Source of the DNA: Cloacibacterium caeni
GTDB taxonomy: Bacteria; Bacteroidota; Bacteroidia; Flavobacteriales; Weeksellaceae
DNA length: 64,000 nucleotides
Assembly (NCBI RefSeq): GCF_907163105.1
Contig: NZ_OU015321.1
Location: 620,001 to 684,000 of the forward strand
Direction of reading: 5' to 3'
The position numbers and the translations under genes are program-made. Below are positions 17,177-25,460 of the stretch, piece by piece. Within the stretch, counting starts at the first letter, position 1. Each line of letters begins with the position of its first letter. The notes beneath the pieces are model-generated. The model was not told the DNA's origin. It did no database searches and saw nothing but the letters and a program-made list of their open reading frames with translations.

Positions 17177-18018
17177 GTTTATCCAAAATCTGCAGATTGT
17201 TTGGGATAAGCAGACAAGCCATTTACCAGCAGCGCCAAAGATTATGTGTTCGGGAAAAAGAATTGGAGAAAGTTAAACAATTCGTTGAGGAGATTCGTTT
17301 AGAACAGCCCAGAATAGGAACAAGAAAACTTTATTATTTGCTTAAAAATAAGTTCAAGCTTGAAAAGATAAAAATAGGCAGAGATGCGCTGTTCAATTAT
17401 TTACGAAGAGAAAACCTGCTTATTTATCCTAAGAAAAGATATACAAGAACAACTTTCTCCAAACACTGGCTCAGAAAACACCCCAACCTTTTGAAAACGA
17501 CTTGCCTAAAAAGAAAAGAACAGGTATTTGTAAGCGATATCACTTATATAAAAACCAAAACGAATGTCTGTTATTTATCTTTGGTTACGGATGCTTACAG
17601 CAGAAAAATAATGGGTTACGAATTAAGTGAAAATATGAATGCTGAAAATGTAGTCAAAGCTCTGAAAATGGCCGTTAAAAACAGAACAACACATCTTCCG
17701 CTTATTCATCACTCAGACAGGGGATTGCAATATTGCTCAGAAGTGTATCAGAAAGTACTTGTTGAAAACAAAATAAAACCCTCAATGACAGATGGCTATG
17801 ATTGTTATCAAAATGCTTTGGCAGAAAGAATAAACGGAATATTGAAGCAGGAATTTTTAATTTATAAATGCAAAAACATTCAGGATTTAAAACAAATGGT
17901 TAAAGAAAGTATTTATATTTACAACAACAAAAGACCACATCTTAGTCTGAAGATGAAAACCCCGGAAACAATCCACAAAAAATCCGGAAAATCAATATCT
18001 TCCGGATTGGTATTTTAA
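17173..18018 (+). CDS. IS3-family OrfB transposase (DDE integrase)
   Basis: 281 residues, or read as the C-terminal part of an OrfAB fusion after -1 frameshift. The catalytic triad is D122 (VSDITYI), D182 (HHSDRGLQY) and E218 (NALAERING), giving the DD(35)E spacing. An N-terminal HTH_21-like region precedes the integrase core. The listed start is TTG at 17173. The frame is also open upstream of it, as expected for frameshift expression. All catalytic residues are intact, so the element is probably active. Confidence 0.92.
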   Translation: MSLSKICRLFGISRQAIYQQRQRLCVREKELEKVKQFVEEIRLEQPRIGTRKLYYLLKNKFKLEKIKIGRDALFNYLRRENLLIYPKKRYTRTTFSKHWLRKHPNLLKTTCLKRKEQVFVSDITYIKTKTNVCYLSLVTDAYSRKIMGYELSENMNAENVVKALKMAVKNRTTHLPLIHHSDRGLQYCSEVYQKVLVENKIKPSMTDGYDCYQNALAERINGILKQEFLIYKCKNIQDLKQMVKESIYIYNNKRPHLSLKMKTPETIHKKSGKSISSGLVF

Positions 18019-18066
18019 TGTAAAACTTGTAAACCTATTTTAGGATTAGTCATTATAAAAATTTCT

Positions 18067-19149
18067 TTATACAAATGGTAATTTTACCACTTTAGCAGGA
18101 ATATTTTTATTTCTGATTTGAATAAAGATTTCAGAATCTAATTTGAAGTAAGGTTTGGCTACATAAGCAAGACCAACTCCCACTTTTTTCAAAGGACTCA
18201 TCGTTCCAGAAGTTACTTTCCCTATTTCATTTCCTTCTGCATCTACCACCAAATAATCGTGTCTAGGAATAGCTTTTTCTTGCATTTCGAAACCTACTAA
18301 TTTTCTAGAAACGCCTTCTTCTTTTTGTTTTAAAAGGAATTCTTTATCTACAAATTCTTTGTCGAATTTAGTAATCCAGCCTAATCCAGCTTCTAATGGA
18401 GAGGTAGTATCATCAATATCATTTCCGTAAAGACAGAAACCTTTCTCTAATCTCAAAGTGTCTCTAGAAGCCAAACCACAAGGAATAAGTCCGAATTCTT
18501 CCCCTGCTTTTGTCAATTCATCCCAAAGTTTTTCTGCATTTTCGTTTCCAAAATAAATTTCAAAACCGCCACTTCCTGTATAACCAGTGTTTGAAATAAT
18601 TACGTTTTCTACGCCAGCAACAGTTCCCACCGTAAAATGGTAATAAGGAATTTCAGAAAGATTGGTGTAGGTAAGTTTTTGAAGGGTTTCTACAGCTTTC
18701 GGACCTTGAATCGCAATGAGAGAAGTTTCATCTGAAATATTGCTTAATTGAGCCCCGAATTTTTCATTATAATGAGAAAAATGATTCCAATCTTTTTCGA
18801 TGTTAGAAGCGTTTACCACTACAAAATACTTTTCGTCATTCATTTTATAAACGATTAAATCGTCTATTATTCCGCCTTTTCCATTGGGTAGACAAGAATA
18901 TTGCGCTTGTCCGTTCGTCAGTTTTTCTACATTATTAGAAGTGATAAATTGGAGTAAGTTTTTAGCTTCTGTACCTTCTACATAAAACTGTCCCATGTGT
19001 GAAACATCAAAAATTCCTACTTTTTCGCGTACAGCAAAATGCTCTTCTGTAACGCCAGAATATTGTACAGGCATTTCAAAACCTGCAAAAGGAACCATTT
19101 TAGCTCCTAAAGAAACGTGCTTATTATACAGCGCTGTTTTTTTATCCAT
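18067..19149 (-). CDS. gcvT: Aminomethyltransferase (glycine cleavage T protein)
   Basis: 360 residues with typical GcvT motifs: MVPFAGFEMPVQYSG, VGIFDVSHMGQF, and NTGYTGSGGFEIY. It transfers the methylene group from the H-protein-bound intermediate to tetrahydrofolate. Full length. It lies 100 bases downstream of idi on the same strand. That gap contains a hexanucleotide repeat. No glycine riboswitch was seen upstream. Confidence 0.94.
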   Translation of the reverse strand: MDKKTALYNKHVSLGAKMVPFAGFEMPVQYSGVTEEHFAVREKVGIFDVSHMGQFYVEGTEAKNLLQFITSNNVEKLTNGQAQYSCLPNGKGGIIDDLIVYKMNDEKYFVVVNASNIEKDWNHFSHYNEKFGAQLSNISDETSLIAIQGPKAVETLQKLTYTNLSEIPYYHFTVGTVAGVENVIISNTGYTGSGGFEIYFGNENAEKLWDELTKAGEEFGLIPCGLASRDTLRLEKGFCLYGNDIDDTTSPLEAGLGWITKFDKEFVDKEFLLKQKEEGVSRKLVGFEMQEKAIPRHDYLVVDAEGNEIGKVTSGTMSPLKKVGVGLAYVAKPYFKLDSEIFIQIRNKNIPAKVVKLPFV

Positions 19150-19194
19150 TTTTTATTTTTTTAACTTGATAAAAGATATTTTTTAATTTTTAAC

Positions 19195-19248
19195 CTTTGC
19201 CTTTACCTTTACCTCTACCTTTACCTCTACCTCTATCTCTACCTCTAA
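19195..19248. repeat. Hexanucleotide tandem repeat CTYTAC, nine units
   Basis: Nine consecutive 6-base units, mostly CTCTAC or CTTTAC, ending 1 base before the idi stop codon complement. On the transcribed (minus) strand it is a purine-rich GTAGAG/GTAAAG run between idi and gcvT. The number of units could vary by slippage and change the spacing or leader of gcvT. Confidence 0.85.
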
Positions 19249-19249
19249 C

Positions 19250-19759
19250 TTAAAGATGATGTTTATATTCTTCTAAAATGATTTTAAACCATTCAGTAAA
19301 ATGTTCAGGGTTTTGTTTCATTTCTTGGTCTAAATTTTCCATAGAAATATATCTTACTTCGGCTACTTCTTCTAAATTGAGTTGAAAATCTCCTTCGTAA
19401 TTCCCTACAAAAACATGGTCTAACTCGTGCTCCCAAAGATTTCCACCTACATCTGCTTTATATATAAAAGAGAATTTTTCAGAAATTTCGGTATCTATTC
19501 CCAGTTCTTCTTTTAACCTTCTTTTGGCTGCTTCTTCATAGGTTTCATTCGCTCTAGGATGGGAGCAACAAGCATTCGTCCATTGATTGGGAGAATGGTA
19601 TTTTTCGGCAGCTCTTTTCTGGAGAAGCATTTCGCCTTTTGAATTAAATAAAAATACAGAAAACGCTCGGTGCAACAAACCATTGATATGTGCTTGTTGT
19701 TTTTCCATCAAGCCCAGAACTTCATCATTTTCGGTAACTAAAACTACTTTTTCTTCCAT
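19250..19759 (-). CDS. idi: Isopentenyl-diphosphate delta-isomerase type 1
   Basis: 169 residues from the ATG at 19759 (MEEKVVLV). An upstream ATG at 19777 is overlapped by a minus-strand -7 box, so it is rejected. Nudix fold with the active-site Cys segment WTNACCSHPR and the RLKEELGI Nudix-box-like helix. It interconverts IPP and DMAPP and so supplies the carotenoid and quinone pathways. It is upstream of gcvT on the same strand. Confidence 0.93.
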   Translation of the reverse strand: MEEKVVLVTENDEVLGLMEKQQAHINGLLHRAFSVFLFNSKGEMLLQKRAAEKYHSPNQWTNACCSHPRANETYEEAAKRRLKEELGIDTEISEKFSFIYKADVGGNLWEHELDHVFVGNYEGDFQLNLEEVAEVRYISMENLDQEMKQNPEHFTEWFKIILEEYKHHL

Positions 19760-19774
19760 AATTGTTCGACTTCT

Positions 19775-19782
19775 CAAATTTA
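19775..19782 (-). promoter_or_regulatory. Putative -7 box of idi
   Basis: Minus-strand TAAATTTG, an exact TAnnTTTG match, 15 bases before the preferred ATG at 19759. Confidence 0.55.
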
Positions 19783-19909
19783 ATGATAATCTACGAGATA
19801 AAGAATTGATTTTAGAAATTTGAATTTTTTATACTTTACATAGCTTTTTTGTGCGTAAAATTTTTAAAAAACCTTTATTAATTAGGGATTTAATATCTAT
19901 AATTTTCTC

Positions 19910-19917
19910 TAACTTTG
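19910..19917 (+). promoter_or_regulatory. Putative -7 box of serA
   Basis: TAACTTTG followed by CA. It predicts a leader of about 125 bases before serA. Confidence 0.55.
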
Positions 19918-19953
19918 CAACTTGAAAATCAGATATTGGAGCATAATATATAA

Positions 19954-20049
19954 ATGCTGCTGCTGGAATTCTTGTTAAAGACAAAAATTTTTGAGCAGCA
20001 AGAATTTATAGATTCTAAATTTTTAACGATTAATCTAAATAAAAAATAA
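19954..20049 (+). other. Possible leader ORF and alternative hairpins upstream of serA
   Basis: A 31-codon ORF begins ATG CTG CTG CTG and ends TAA at 20047-20049, directly against the serA ATG and in the same frame. The RNA can form two competing pairings: TGCTGCT (19958-19964) with AGCAGCA (19994-20000), and AATTCTT (19967-19973) with AAGAATT (20000-20006). Together they would form a pseudoknot. The ORF is short enough to be chance, and no terminator is present, so regulation here is speculative. Confidence 0.3.
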
Positions 20050-21006
20050 ATGAAGGTATTAGCAAATGATGGATTGACACTATCAGGAATCAATGCTTTA
20101 GAAGAAAAAGGTTTCACGGTAATTACAGAAAAAGTTCCTCAAGAGGAACTTGTTTCTTACATCAATGCAGAAAAAATCAGCACACTTTTGGTAAGAAGTG
20201 CAACTAAGGTGACTAAGGAAATCATAGACAACTGCCCATCTCTACAAATCATAGGAAGAGGTGGAGTAGGAATGGATAACATAGAAGTAGCATACGCTAG
20301 AGAAAAAGGACTTCATGTAATCAATACACCAGCTGCATCCTCTGAAAGCGTGGCAGAATTGGTTTTCGCACATTTATTTACAGGATGCAGATTTTTACAA
20401 GATTCTAATAGAAAAATGCCAGTTTCGGGGCAAACAGAATTTGCAAAACTTAAAAAATCTTACGAAAAAGGTTTAGAATTAAGAGGGAAAACCATTGGTA
20501 TTGTTGGATTGGGTAGAATTGGTCAAGAAGTAGCAAGAATCGCTCTTGGATTAGGAATGAAAGTAGTTGCTTCTGATCTAATGATCGATAAAACAAGTGT
20601 AAGAGTGGATTTCTATAACAAACAATATATCGATATAGAAATTGTAACCGAACCTTTCGAAGAAGTGATAAAAAAAGCGGATTTTATAACGCTTCACGTT
20701 CCTGCTCAAAAATCTGCGATTATCGGCAAAGAAGAAATCGCTAAAATGAAAGATGGAGTAGCGTTAATCAATTGTGCAAGAGGTGGCGTAATAGATGAAG
20801 AAGCCTTAATAGAAGCTTTAGATGCTGGTAAAGTTTCTTTTGCGGGATTAGATGTTTTCGTAAATGAACCTACACCATCAGAAAAAATTATTACCCATCC
20901 TAAAATTTCTTTAACACCTCATACTGGAGCGTCTACTTTAGAAGCGCAAGACAGAATTGGTGAAGAATTGGCGATGCAGGTTGCAAGTATTTTAAAAATT
21001 TCATAA
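20050..21006 (+). CDS. serA: D-3-phosphoglycerate dehydrogenase
   Basis: 318 residues, short form without a C-terminal ACT domain. The NAD-binding GLGRIGQEVARIA, the INCARGGVIDEEAL loop and the LTPHTGAST catalytic His region are present, with ARGGVGMDNIEVAYA-type substrate loop GRGGVGMDNIEVA. It makes 3-phosphohydroxypyruvate for serine synthesis. The absence of ACT suggests no direct serine feedback. serC is not adjacent. It has its own promoter-like box and a strong terminator. Confidence 0.88.
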   Translation: MKVLANDGLTLSGINALEEKGFTVITEKVPQEELVSYINAEKISTLLVRSATKVTKEIIDNCPSLQIIGRGGVGMDNIEVAYAREKGLHVINTPAASSESVAELVFAHLFTGCRFLQDSNRKMPVSGQTEFAKLKKSYEKGLELRGKTIGIVGLGRIGQEVARIALGLGMKVVASDLMIDKTSVRVDFYNKQYIDIEIVTEPFEEVIKKADFITLHVPAQKSAIIGKEEIAKMKDGVALINCARGGVIDEEALIEALDAGKVSFAGLDVFVNEPTPSEKIITHPKISLTPHTGASTLEAQDRIGEELAMQVASILKIS

Positions 21007-21007
21007 T

Positions 21008-21043
21008 AAAGAAACTCCGAAAATTTTCGGAGTTTCTTTTTGT
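21008..21043. terminator. Bidirectional terminator between serA and mscL
   Basis: Perfect palindrome of 16+16 bases (21008-21023 / 21024-21039) centred on AAAATTTT, with T run on the plus strand and A run before it. It lies between convergent stops at 21006 and 21050. Confidence 0.88.
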
Positions 21044-21049
21044 ATTATA

Positions 21050-21433
21050 TTATGATTTGTTTTTTAATAAATCTCTTATTTCTGCTAAAAGTTCTTCTTG
21101 TGTTGGTCCTGCAGGTACAGCTGGAGCAGGTTCTTCTTTCTTTTTCATTCCATTAATCCCTTTTATTAATAAAAAGATGACAAAAGAAATAATCAAGAAA
21201 CTGAGTACAGCAGCAAGGAAATTACCATATAGAATTCCACCATCAGTTTTTAATTCTTGGATTTTTTCTAAGTTTGCAGCCTTTAGAGCTGGGGTTAGTA
21301 AAGCTGGTGTGATGACATCATCTACCAATGAACTAACAATTTTTCCGAAAGCAGCACCTATGATTACTCCTACTGCTAAATCCATTGCATTTCCTTTAGC
21401 AATAAATTCTTTAAATTCTTTTATTAATCCCAT
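21050..21433 (-). CDS. mscL: Large-conductance mechanosensitive channel
   Basis: 127 residues. MGLIKEFKEFIAKGNAMDLAVGVIIGAAFGKIV is the MscL N-terminal amphipathic helix and TM1 (quoted here only as landmarks FKEFIAKGNAMDLAVGVIIG). TM2 is at about residues 70-92, then a Lys/Pro linker and the C-terminal helical bundle (EELLAEIRDLL). It opens under membrane tension to release solutes during osmotic downshock. Minus-strand -7 box TACATTTG lies at 21463-21456. Confidence 0.94.
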   Translation of the reverse strand: MGLIKEFKEFIAKGNAMDLAVGVIIGAAFGKIVSSLVDDVITPALLTPALKAANLEKIQELKTDGGILYGNFLAAVLSFLIISFVIFLLIKGINGMKKKEEPAPAVPAGPTQEELLAEIRDLLKNKS

Positions 21434-21455
21434 AGTTTTATAATTTATATTTTGA

Positions 21456-21463
21456 CAAATGTA
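21456..21463 (-). promoter_or_regulatory. Putative -7 box of mscL
   Basis: Minus-strand TACATTTG matches TAnnTTTG, 23 bases before the ATG. Confidence 0.55.
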
Positions 21464-21542
21464 AAAATTTAATCTAAATATTCTTTGAAATTTGTTAAAA
21501 ATTTTAGCTAAAAACAGTCTCTATATTGATTATTTTTTGTTG

Positions 21543-21550
21543 TAACTTTG
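21543..21550 (+). promoter_or_regulatory. Putative -7 box of nnr
   Basis: TAACTTTG, 19 bases before the ATG at 21569. Confidence 0.55.
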
Positions 21551-21568
21551 TAAAACACAATCCCTGTT

Positions 21569-23068
21569 ATGAAAATTTTTTCAGCTGCTCAAATCAAAAA
21601 TGGAGATTTATTTACCATCAAAAATGAACCCATTGCTTCTGTTCATTTAATGGAAAAAGCAGCGATGGCTTGTACAGATTTTATTCATCATAAGTATCTT
21701 AAAACGCAAAATATTCTTATTTTTTGTGGCCATGGAAATAATGGAGGAGATGGTTTAGCAATGGCCAGATTGCTTTATCAAAAAGGTTTTGATGTAGATG
21801 TATTTATGGATAAATCGAAAAAGGAATTGTCTAAAGATGCGGAAATCAATTACCATAGATTAAAAGAATTTTTGGGAATCAGAATTCTAGATTTTATAGA
21901 TTTTAATGAGAGTTTCATTAATGAAGATTCCATCATTGTAGATGCTTTGTTCGGTACAGGATTGAACAGAAAAATCGAAGGTGAAATAGCCAAAATCATT
22001 CTAAAACTCAACCAGATTCATGTTCATAAAATCGCAATCGACATTCCTTCAGGAGTTTTGGCAGATGGAAATATTCCCGAAAATGGAGTCGTTTTCAAAA
22101 CAGATGAAACTTTGTCTTTACAATTCTGCAAACAATCATTTTTGCATCCAGAAATCAGCGAATATTGTGGTAAAATTCATATTTTAGAAATCGGAATCAG
22201 TAAAAAATATATAGAAAATACTGAAACGCCACATTATATTATAGACGAAGAAATTGTAAGAAAAATTTATAAAAAAAGAAAAGATACTTCTCATAAAGGA
22301 AATTATGGCAAAACATGCATTGTAGCGGGAAGTTTTGGGAAAATTGGAGCTGCGGTTCTGGCCACGAAATCAGCTTTGTTTTCCGGGAGCGGTTTAACTT
22401 ATATTTTGGCGCCAAAATGCGGTTACGAAATTCTGCAAACCACTTGTCCAGAAGCCATTTATTTATACGGAGGAGAAGACTTTATTAAAAATTTTTTGGT
22501 AGAGAATGATTTCACGTATGGAATAGGTCCTGGATTGGGAACAGATTACGAAACTGAGGAAAAATTAATGCATTTTCTCAAAAATTATAATGAGCCATTG
22601 GTTTTAGATGCAGATGCGTTGAATTTGATTTCCAAAAATCCAGAAAATTTAAATTTAATTCCAAAAAAATCAATTATTACGCCTCATCCTAAAGAGTTTT
22701 CTAGACTTTTTGGAGAATCCAAAGATTCTTTTGAGCGATTAGAATTAGCCAAATCAAAGGCAAAGGAATTGAATATTTATATCGTTCTCAAAGGTCATCA
22801 TACTCAAATCATCACTCCTGAAGGAAACGTATTTTATAACATTACAGGAAATTCTGGCTTGGCAAAAGGCGGAAGTGGAGACGTTTTATTGGGAATTATT
22901 ACCTCATTTTTAGCACAAGGTTATTCGCCCGAAAATGCAGCAATATTTGGAGTTTGGCTTCATGGGAAAGCTGCGGATTTCACCGCCGAAAAATATTCTA
23001 AAGAAGCGATGCTCGCTTCAGATGTCATTCAGCACATTGGCGAAGTCTTTAAATATTTACAAAAATAA
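21569..23068 (+). CDS. nnr: Bifunctional NAD(P)HX epimerase/dehydratase
   Basis: 499 residues. The N-terminal YjeF_N epimerase domain (about 1-215) has GHGNNGGDGLAMARLL and DALFGTGLNR. The C-terminal ribokinase-like ADP-dependent dehydratase domain (about 225-499) has GPGLGTD, DADALNLI, ITPHPKEFSRL and NSGLAKGGSGDVLLG. It repairs damaged NADH/NADPH hydrates. Full length and monocistronic, with promoter box and terminator. Confidence 0.93.
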   Translation: MKIFSAAQIKNGDLFTIKNEPIASVHLMEKAAMACTDFIHHKYLKTQNILIFCGHGNNGGDGLAMARLLYQKGFDVDVFMDKSKKELSKDAEINYHRLKEFLGIRILDFIDFNESFINEDSIIVDALFGTGLNRKIEGEIAKIILKLNQIHVHKIAIDIPSGVLADGNIPENGVVFKTDETLSLQFCKQSFLHPEISEYCGKIHILEIGISKKYIENTETPHYIIDEEIVRKIYKKRKDTSHKGNYGKTCIVAGSFGKIGAAVLATKSALFSGSGLTYILAPKCGYEILQTTCPEAIYLYGGEDFIKNFLVENDFTYGIGPGLGTDYETEEKLMHFLKNYNEPLVLDADALNLISKNPENLNLIPKKSIITPHPKEFSRLFGESKDSFERLELAKSKAKELNIYIVLKGHHTQIITPEGNVFYNITGNSGLAKGGSGDVLLGIITSFLAQGYSPENAAIFGVWLHGKAADFTAEKYSKEAMLASDVIQHIGEVFKYLQK

Positions 23069-23098
23069 AGGGAAACAATTTGCTGTTTCCCTTTTTTT
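23067..23098 (+). terminator. Terminator of nnr
   Basis: 11-bp perfect stem AAAGGGAAACA / TGTTTCCCTTT, 6-base loop (23078-23083), T run to 23098. It lies just before the convergent lgt stop. Confidence 0.88.
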
Positions 23099-23104
23099 AT
23101 GATG

Positions 23105-23962
23105 TTAAAATTTGTCTTCGTATTTGAAATTTTTAGAATAAAGCATTACCGCTAATCCTATAATGACCAATGGAATTGATAAAACCTGACCTGTATTGAG
23201 AATTCCAAGGGTGATTTTTTCTTCTCCTTGAGGTTCTTTTAAGAATTCTACTAAAAATCTGATGGTCCAAAGTACAGCAAAGAAAAACCCGAAAAGCCAA
23301 CCTTGACTGTATTTTTTCTTCGTGTAAAGATAAATTCCCCACATTACAAAAAATAATGCTAAATAAGAAAATGCCTCAAACAACTGAGTAGGATAGCGTG
23401 GAACAATTTCTCCGTATTCCATACTTTGTTGAGGAAATAATACGGCAAATGGTGAGTCTGGTGCTGGTTTTCCTACGATTTCTGAGTTGAAAAAATTTCC
23501 CATTCTGATGAAAAATCCAGCTAATGCCACTGTAATCGCTAATCTGTCTAATAACCAAAGTGGATTTTTCTTCAACACTTTTATCGCAATAATAATGGTA
23601 GAAATAACCAGGACTATTGCAGCTCCATGACTTGCAAGTCCCGAAAATCCCGTGAATTTAAATTCTGGAACCGTCTGAATAGGCAAGAAAACACTCCAGA
23701 AATCTTGTTTAAATAATTCTGGTTGATAGAAAATTACGTGACCTAATCTTGCGCCGAGAATCGTTCCGATTAAAGTCCAAGTGAAAATGGTGTCTAAACT
23801 TTTTTCGCTTTCGTGGTCTATTTTGAACATTTTTACAAATAAATAGTAACCAATTCCGAAGGCTAAAACAAACATTAAACTGTAATAGTGTAAGGTAAAA
23901 GTCCCAATTTCTATTCCTTTAGAAGGATCCCAAGTGAAATATAATAGCGTAGCTAAATTCAT
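23105..23962 (-). CDS. lgt: Prolipoprotein diacylglyceryl transferase
   Basis: 285 residues, seven predicted membrane segments. The Lgt signature (FIRMGNFFNSEIVG) and the conserved GLASHGAA and RYPTQLFEA motifs are present. It attaches diacylglycerol to the lipobox Cys of prolipoproteins, the first step of lipoprotein maturation, and would serve the lipoprotein at 28948. It follows yidD by 29 bases on the minus strand, probably as one transcript. Confidence 0.95.
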   Translation of the reverse strand: MNLATLLYFTWDPSKGIEIGTFTLHYYSLMFVLAFGIGYYLFVKMFKIDHESEKSLDTIFTWTLIGTILGARLGHVIFYQPELFKQDFWSVFLPIQTVPEFKFTGFSGLASHGAAIVLVISTIIIAIKVLKKNPLWLLDRLAITVALAGFFIRMGNFFNSEIVGKPAPDSPFAVLFPQQSMEYGEIVPRYPTQLFEAFSYLALFFVMWGIYLYTKKKYSQGWLFGFFFAVLWTIRFLVEFLKEPQGEEKITLGILNTGQVLSIPLVIIGLAVMLYSKNFKYEDKF

Positions 23963-23991
23963 ATATTTTTATTGATTTGTTAGTATTTTTT

Positions 23992-24237
23992 TTAATGTTG
24001 ATTTTCTTTTTTGGGCGGTACAGGATCGTAACCGCTTCCACCCCAAGGATGACAGCTAGAAATTCTCTTTGCACTGAGATAAATTCCTTTAAAAAGTCCG
24101 TGAACTTTTAATGCTTCCACCGTATAATGCGAACAAGTAGGCTCATATCTGCAATTTTTCCCCAACCATGGAGAAATTCCATATTGATATATTTTGATCA
24201 ATACAATGAGCGGAAATATGAGAATTTTATTCAGCAT
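23992..24237 (-). CDS. yidD: Membrane protein insertion efficiency factor YidD
   Basis: 81 residues: an N-terminal hydrophobic/amphipathic helix, then the conserved core [21 protein letters not shown], followed by [14 protein letters not shown]. YidD assists YidC-dependent insertion of membrane proteins. It is the first gene of the yidD-lgt pair. A minus-strand -7 box lies at 24258-24251. Confidence 0.93.
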   Translation of the reverse strand: MLNKILIFPLIVLIKIYQYGISPWLGKNCRYEPTCSHYTVEALKVHGLFKGIYLSAKRISSCHPWGGSGYDPVPPKKENQH

Positions 24238-24250
24238 GAGGTATAAAATA

Positions 24251-24258
24251 CAAATGTA
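24251..24258 (-). promoter_or_regulatory. Putative -7 box of yidD-lgt
   Basis: Minus-strand TACATTTG, matching TAnnTTTG, 14 bases before the yidD ATG. Confidence 0.55.
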
Positions 24259-24434
24259 AGTTTTTTTTAAGTTTTCCTGAAACTTGATTTTTAAATTATT
24301 TATTTCAATTTAATAATATTAGCAATGAATTTTATGAAAATTTGTCTTATTAATTTTTAAAATGATAAAAAAATGCGTTAATATTTTTTATTTACAATTT
24401 TTATCATGACATTTGTTAGTAAAATAATAAGATT

Positions 24435-25406
24435 ATGAAGAGAGCGTATATCAAAGGGACGGGTTCTTATACTCCGCCAAAAGTGATAAAAAATGATTTT
24501 TTTGAAGCAGTAGGTTCTAATGATGAATGGATTTTTAAAAATTTAGGAATTAAAGAACGCAGGATTGTAGAAGGTGAAGTAACCAGTGATTTGGCTTCTA
24601 AAGCGGCTTTAATTGCACTAGAAGATGCAGGAATTACAGCTGAAGAGGTGAACCTCATTATCGTAGCTACTTCTACACCAGACAGACAGGCGCCTTCTAC
24701 GGCTTGTTTCGTGCAAGAAAAAATAAATGCACCTCATGCTGTAGCTTTTGATATTTCGGCAGTTTGTTCGGGCGGAATTTATGGTTTAGCTATTGGTAGC
24801 CAATTTATACAAACCGGAATGTATAAAAATGTTTTGGTGATAGGAGCTGATGTTTTTTCGAGCATTACAGATTGGTCACGTAAAGATTCTGTGTTTTTTG
24901 GAGATGGAGCAGGAGCGGTATTATTATCTGCAACTACTGAAGACAAAGGGTTTATAGATTTTAAACTTCATGCAGATGGTACAGGAAAATATCATTTTAA
25001 TATTCCAGCTGGTGGTTGTGAAATTCCGGCAAGTGAAGAAACCATCAAACAAGGGCTTCACTATTTCCAGATGAATGGAAAAGAAGTTTTTAATACAGCG
25101 ACTAAAGTATTGCCAGAAGTAATTCACGAAGTTTTAGCAGATAATAACTTAACGGCAAACGATATTGACTGGGTGATTCCTCATCAGCCAAGCGTTAGGA
25201 TTTTACAAAAAGTAGCAGAAGAAGTAAATATTCCGTTTGAAAAAGTAATGACCAATATGGATAAATACGCCAATACTTCTGGGGGAACCATCCCAATAGT
25301 TTTAGACGAAACCTATAAAAGCGGAAAAATAAAAGAAGGAAATACCTTACTTTTTGCAGCCGTAGGTTCTGGTTGGACTTGGGGAGCAGCCTTATATAAA
25401 GTCTAG
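24435..25406 (+). CDS. 3-oxoacyl-ACP synthase III (FabH-like)
   Basis: 323 residues, the usual FabH size. The Cys-His-Asn triad is seen as FDISAVCSGG, IPHQPSVRI and YANTSGGTIP, the last being the FabH GNTSA-type loop. It starts a two-gene run with a FabI-like reductase 54 bases on. As there is a second KAS III gene at 9935 and no acpP, fabD or plsX nearby, this copy may serve a special acyl product rather than housekeeping fatty acid initiation. Confidence 0.85.
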   Translation: MKRAYIKGTGSYTPPKVIKNDFFEAVGSNDEWIFKNLGIKERRIVEGEVTSDLASKAALIALEDAGITAEEVNLIIVATSTPDRQAPSTACFVQEKINAPHAVAFDISAVCSGGIYGLAIGSQFIQTGMYKNVLVIGADVFSSITDWSRKDSVFFGDGAGAVLLSATTEDKGFIDFKLHADGTGKYHFNIPAGGCEIPASEETIKQGLHYFQMNGKEVFNTATKVLPEVIHEVLADNNLTANDIDWVIPHQPSVRILQKVAEEVNIPFEKVMTNMDKYANTSGGTIPIVLDETYKSGKIKEGNTLLFAAVGSGWTWGAALYKV

Positions 25407-25460
25407 AATTTCAGACGTGTATTAAAATTTTATCAATTATTTCTAACCCCCTATTTTATT

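Larger units (their letters stand above)
16747..18052 (+). mobile_element. Intact IS3-family insertion sequence
   Basis: 1306 bp bounded by 24-bp imperfect inverted repeats, left 16747-16770 and right 18029-18052, matching at 20 of 24 positions and beginning TGAC. A 3-bp target duplication TTA flanks it (16744-16746 and 18053-18055), the usual size for IS3 elements. It encodes OrfA and OrfB in overlapping frames. The insertion is intergenic, between the terminator of the ArsC-like gene and the 3' end of gcvT, and breaks no visible gene. Confidence 0.92.

Noticed and set aside
18067-19249. Glycine riboswitch ahead of gcvT
   Set aside because: The 100-base gap to idi holds a simple hexamer repeat and AT-rich sequence, with none of the conserved aptamer elements.
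19929-20117. Minus-strand ORF across the serA start
   Set aside because: Antisense to the serA 5' end with no promoter or recognisable product.
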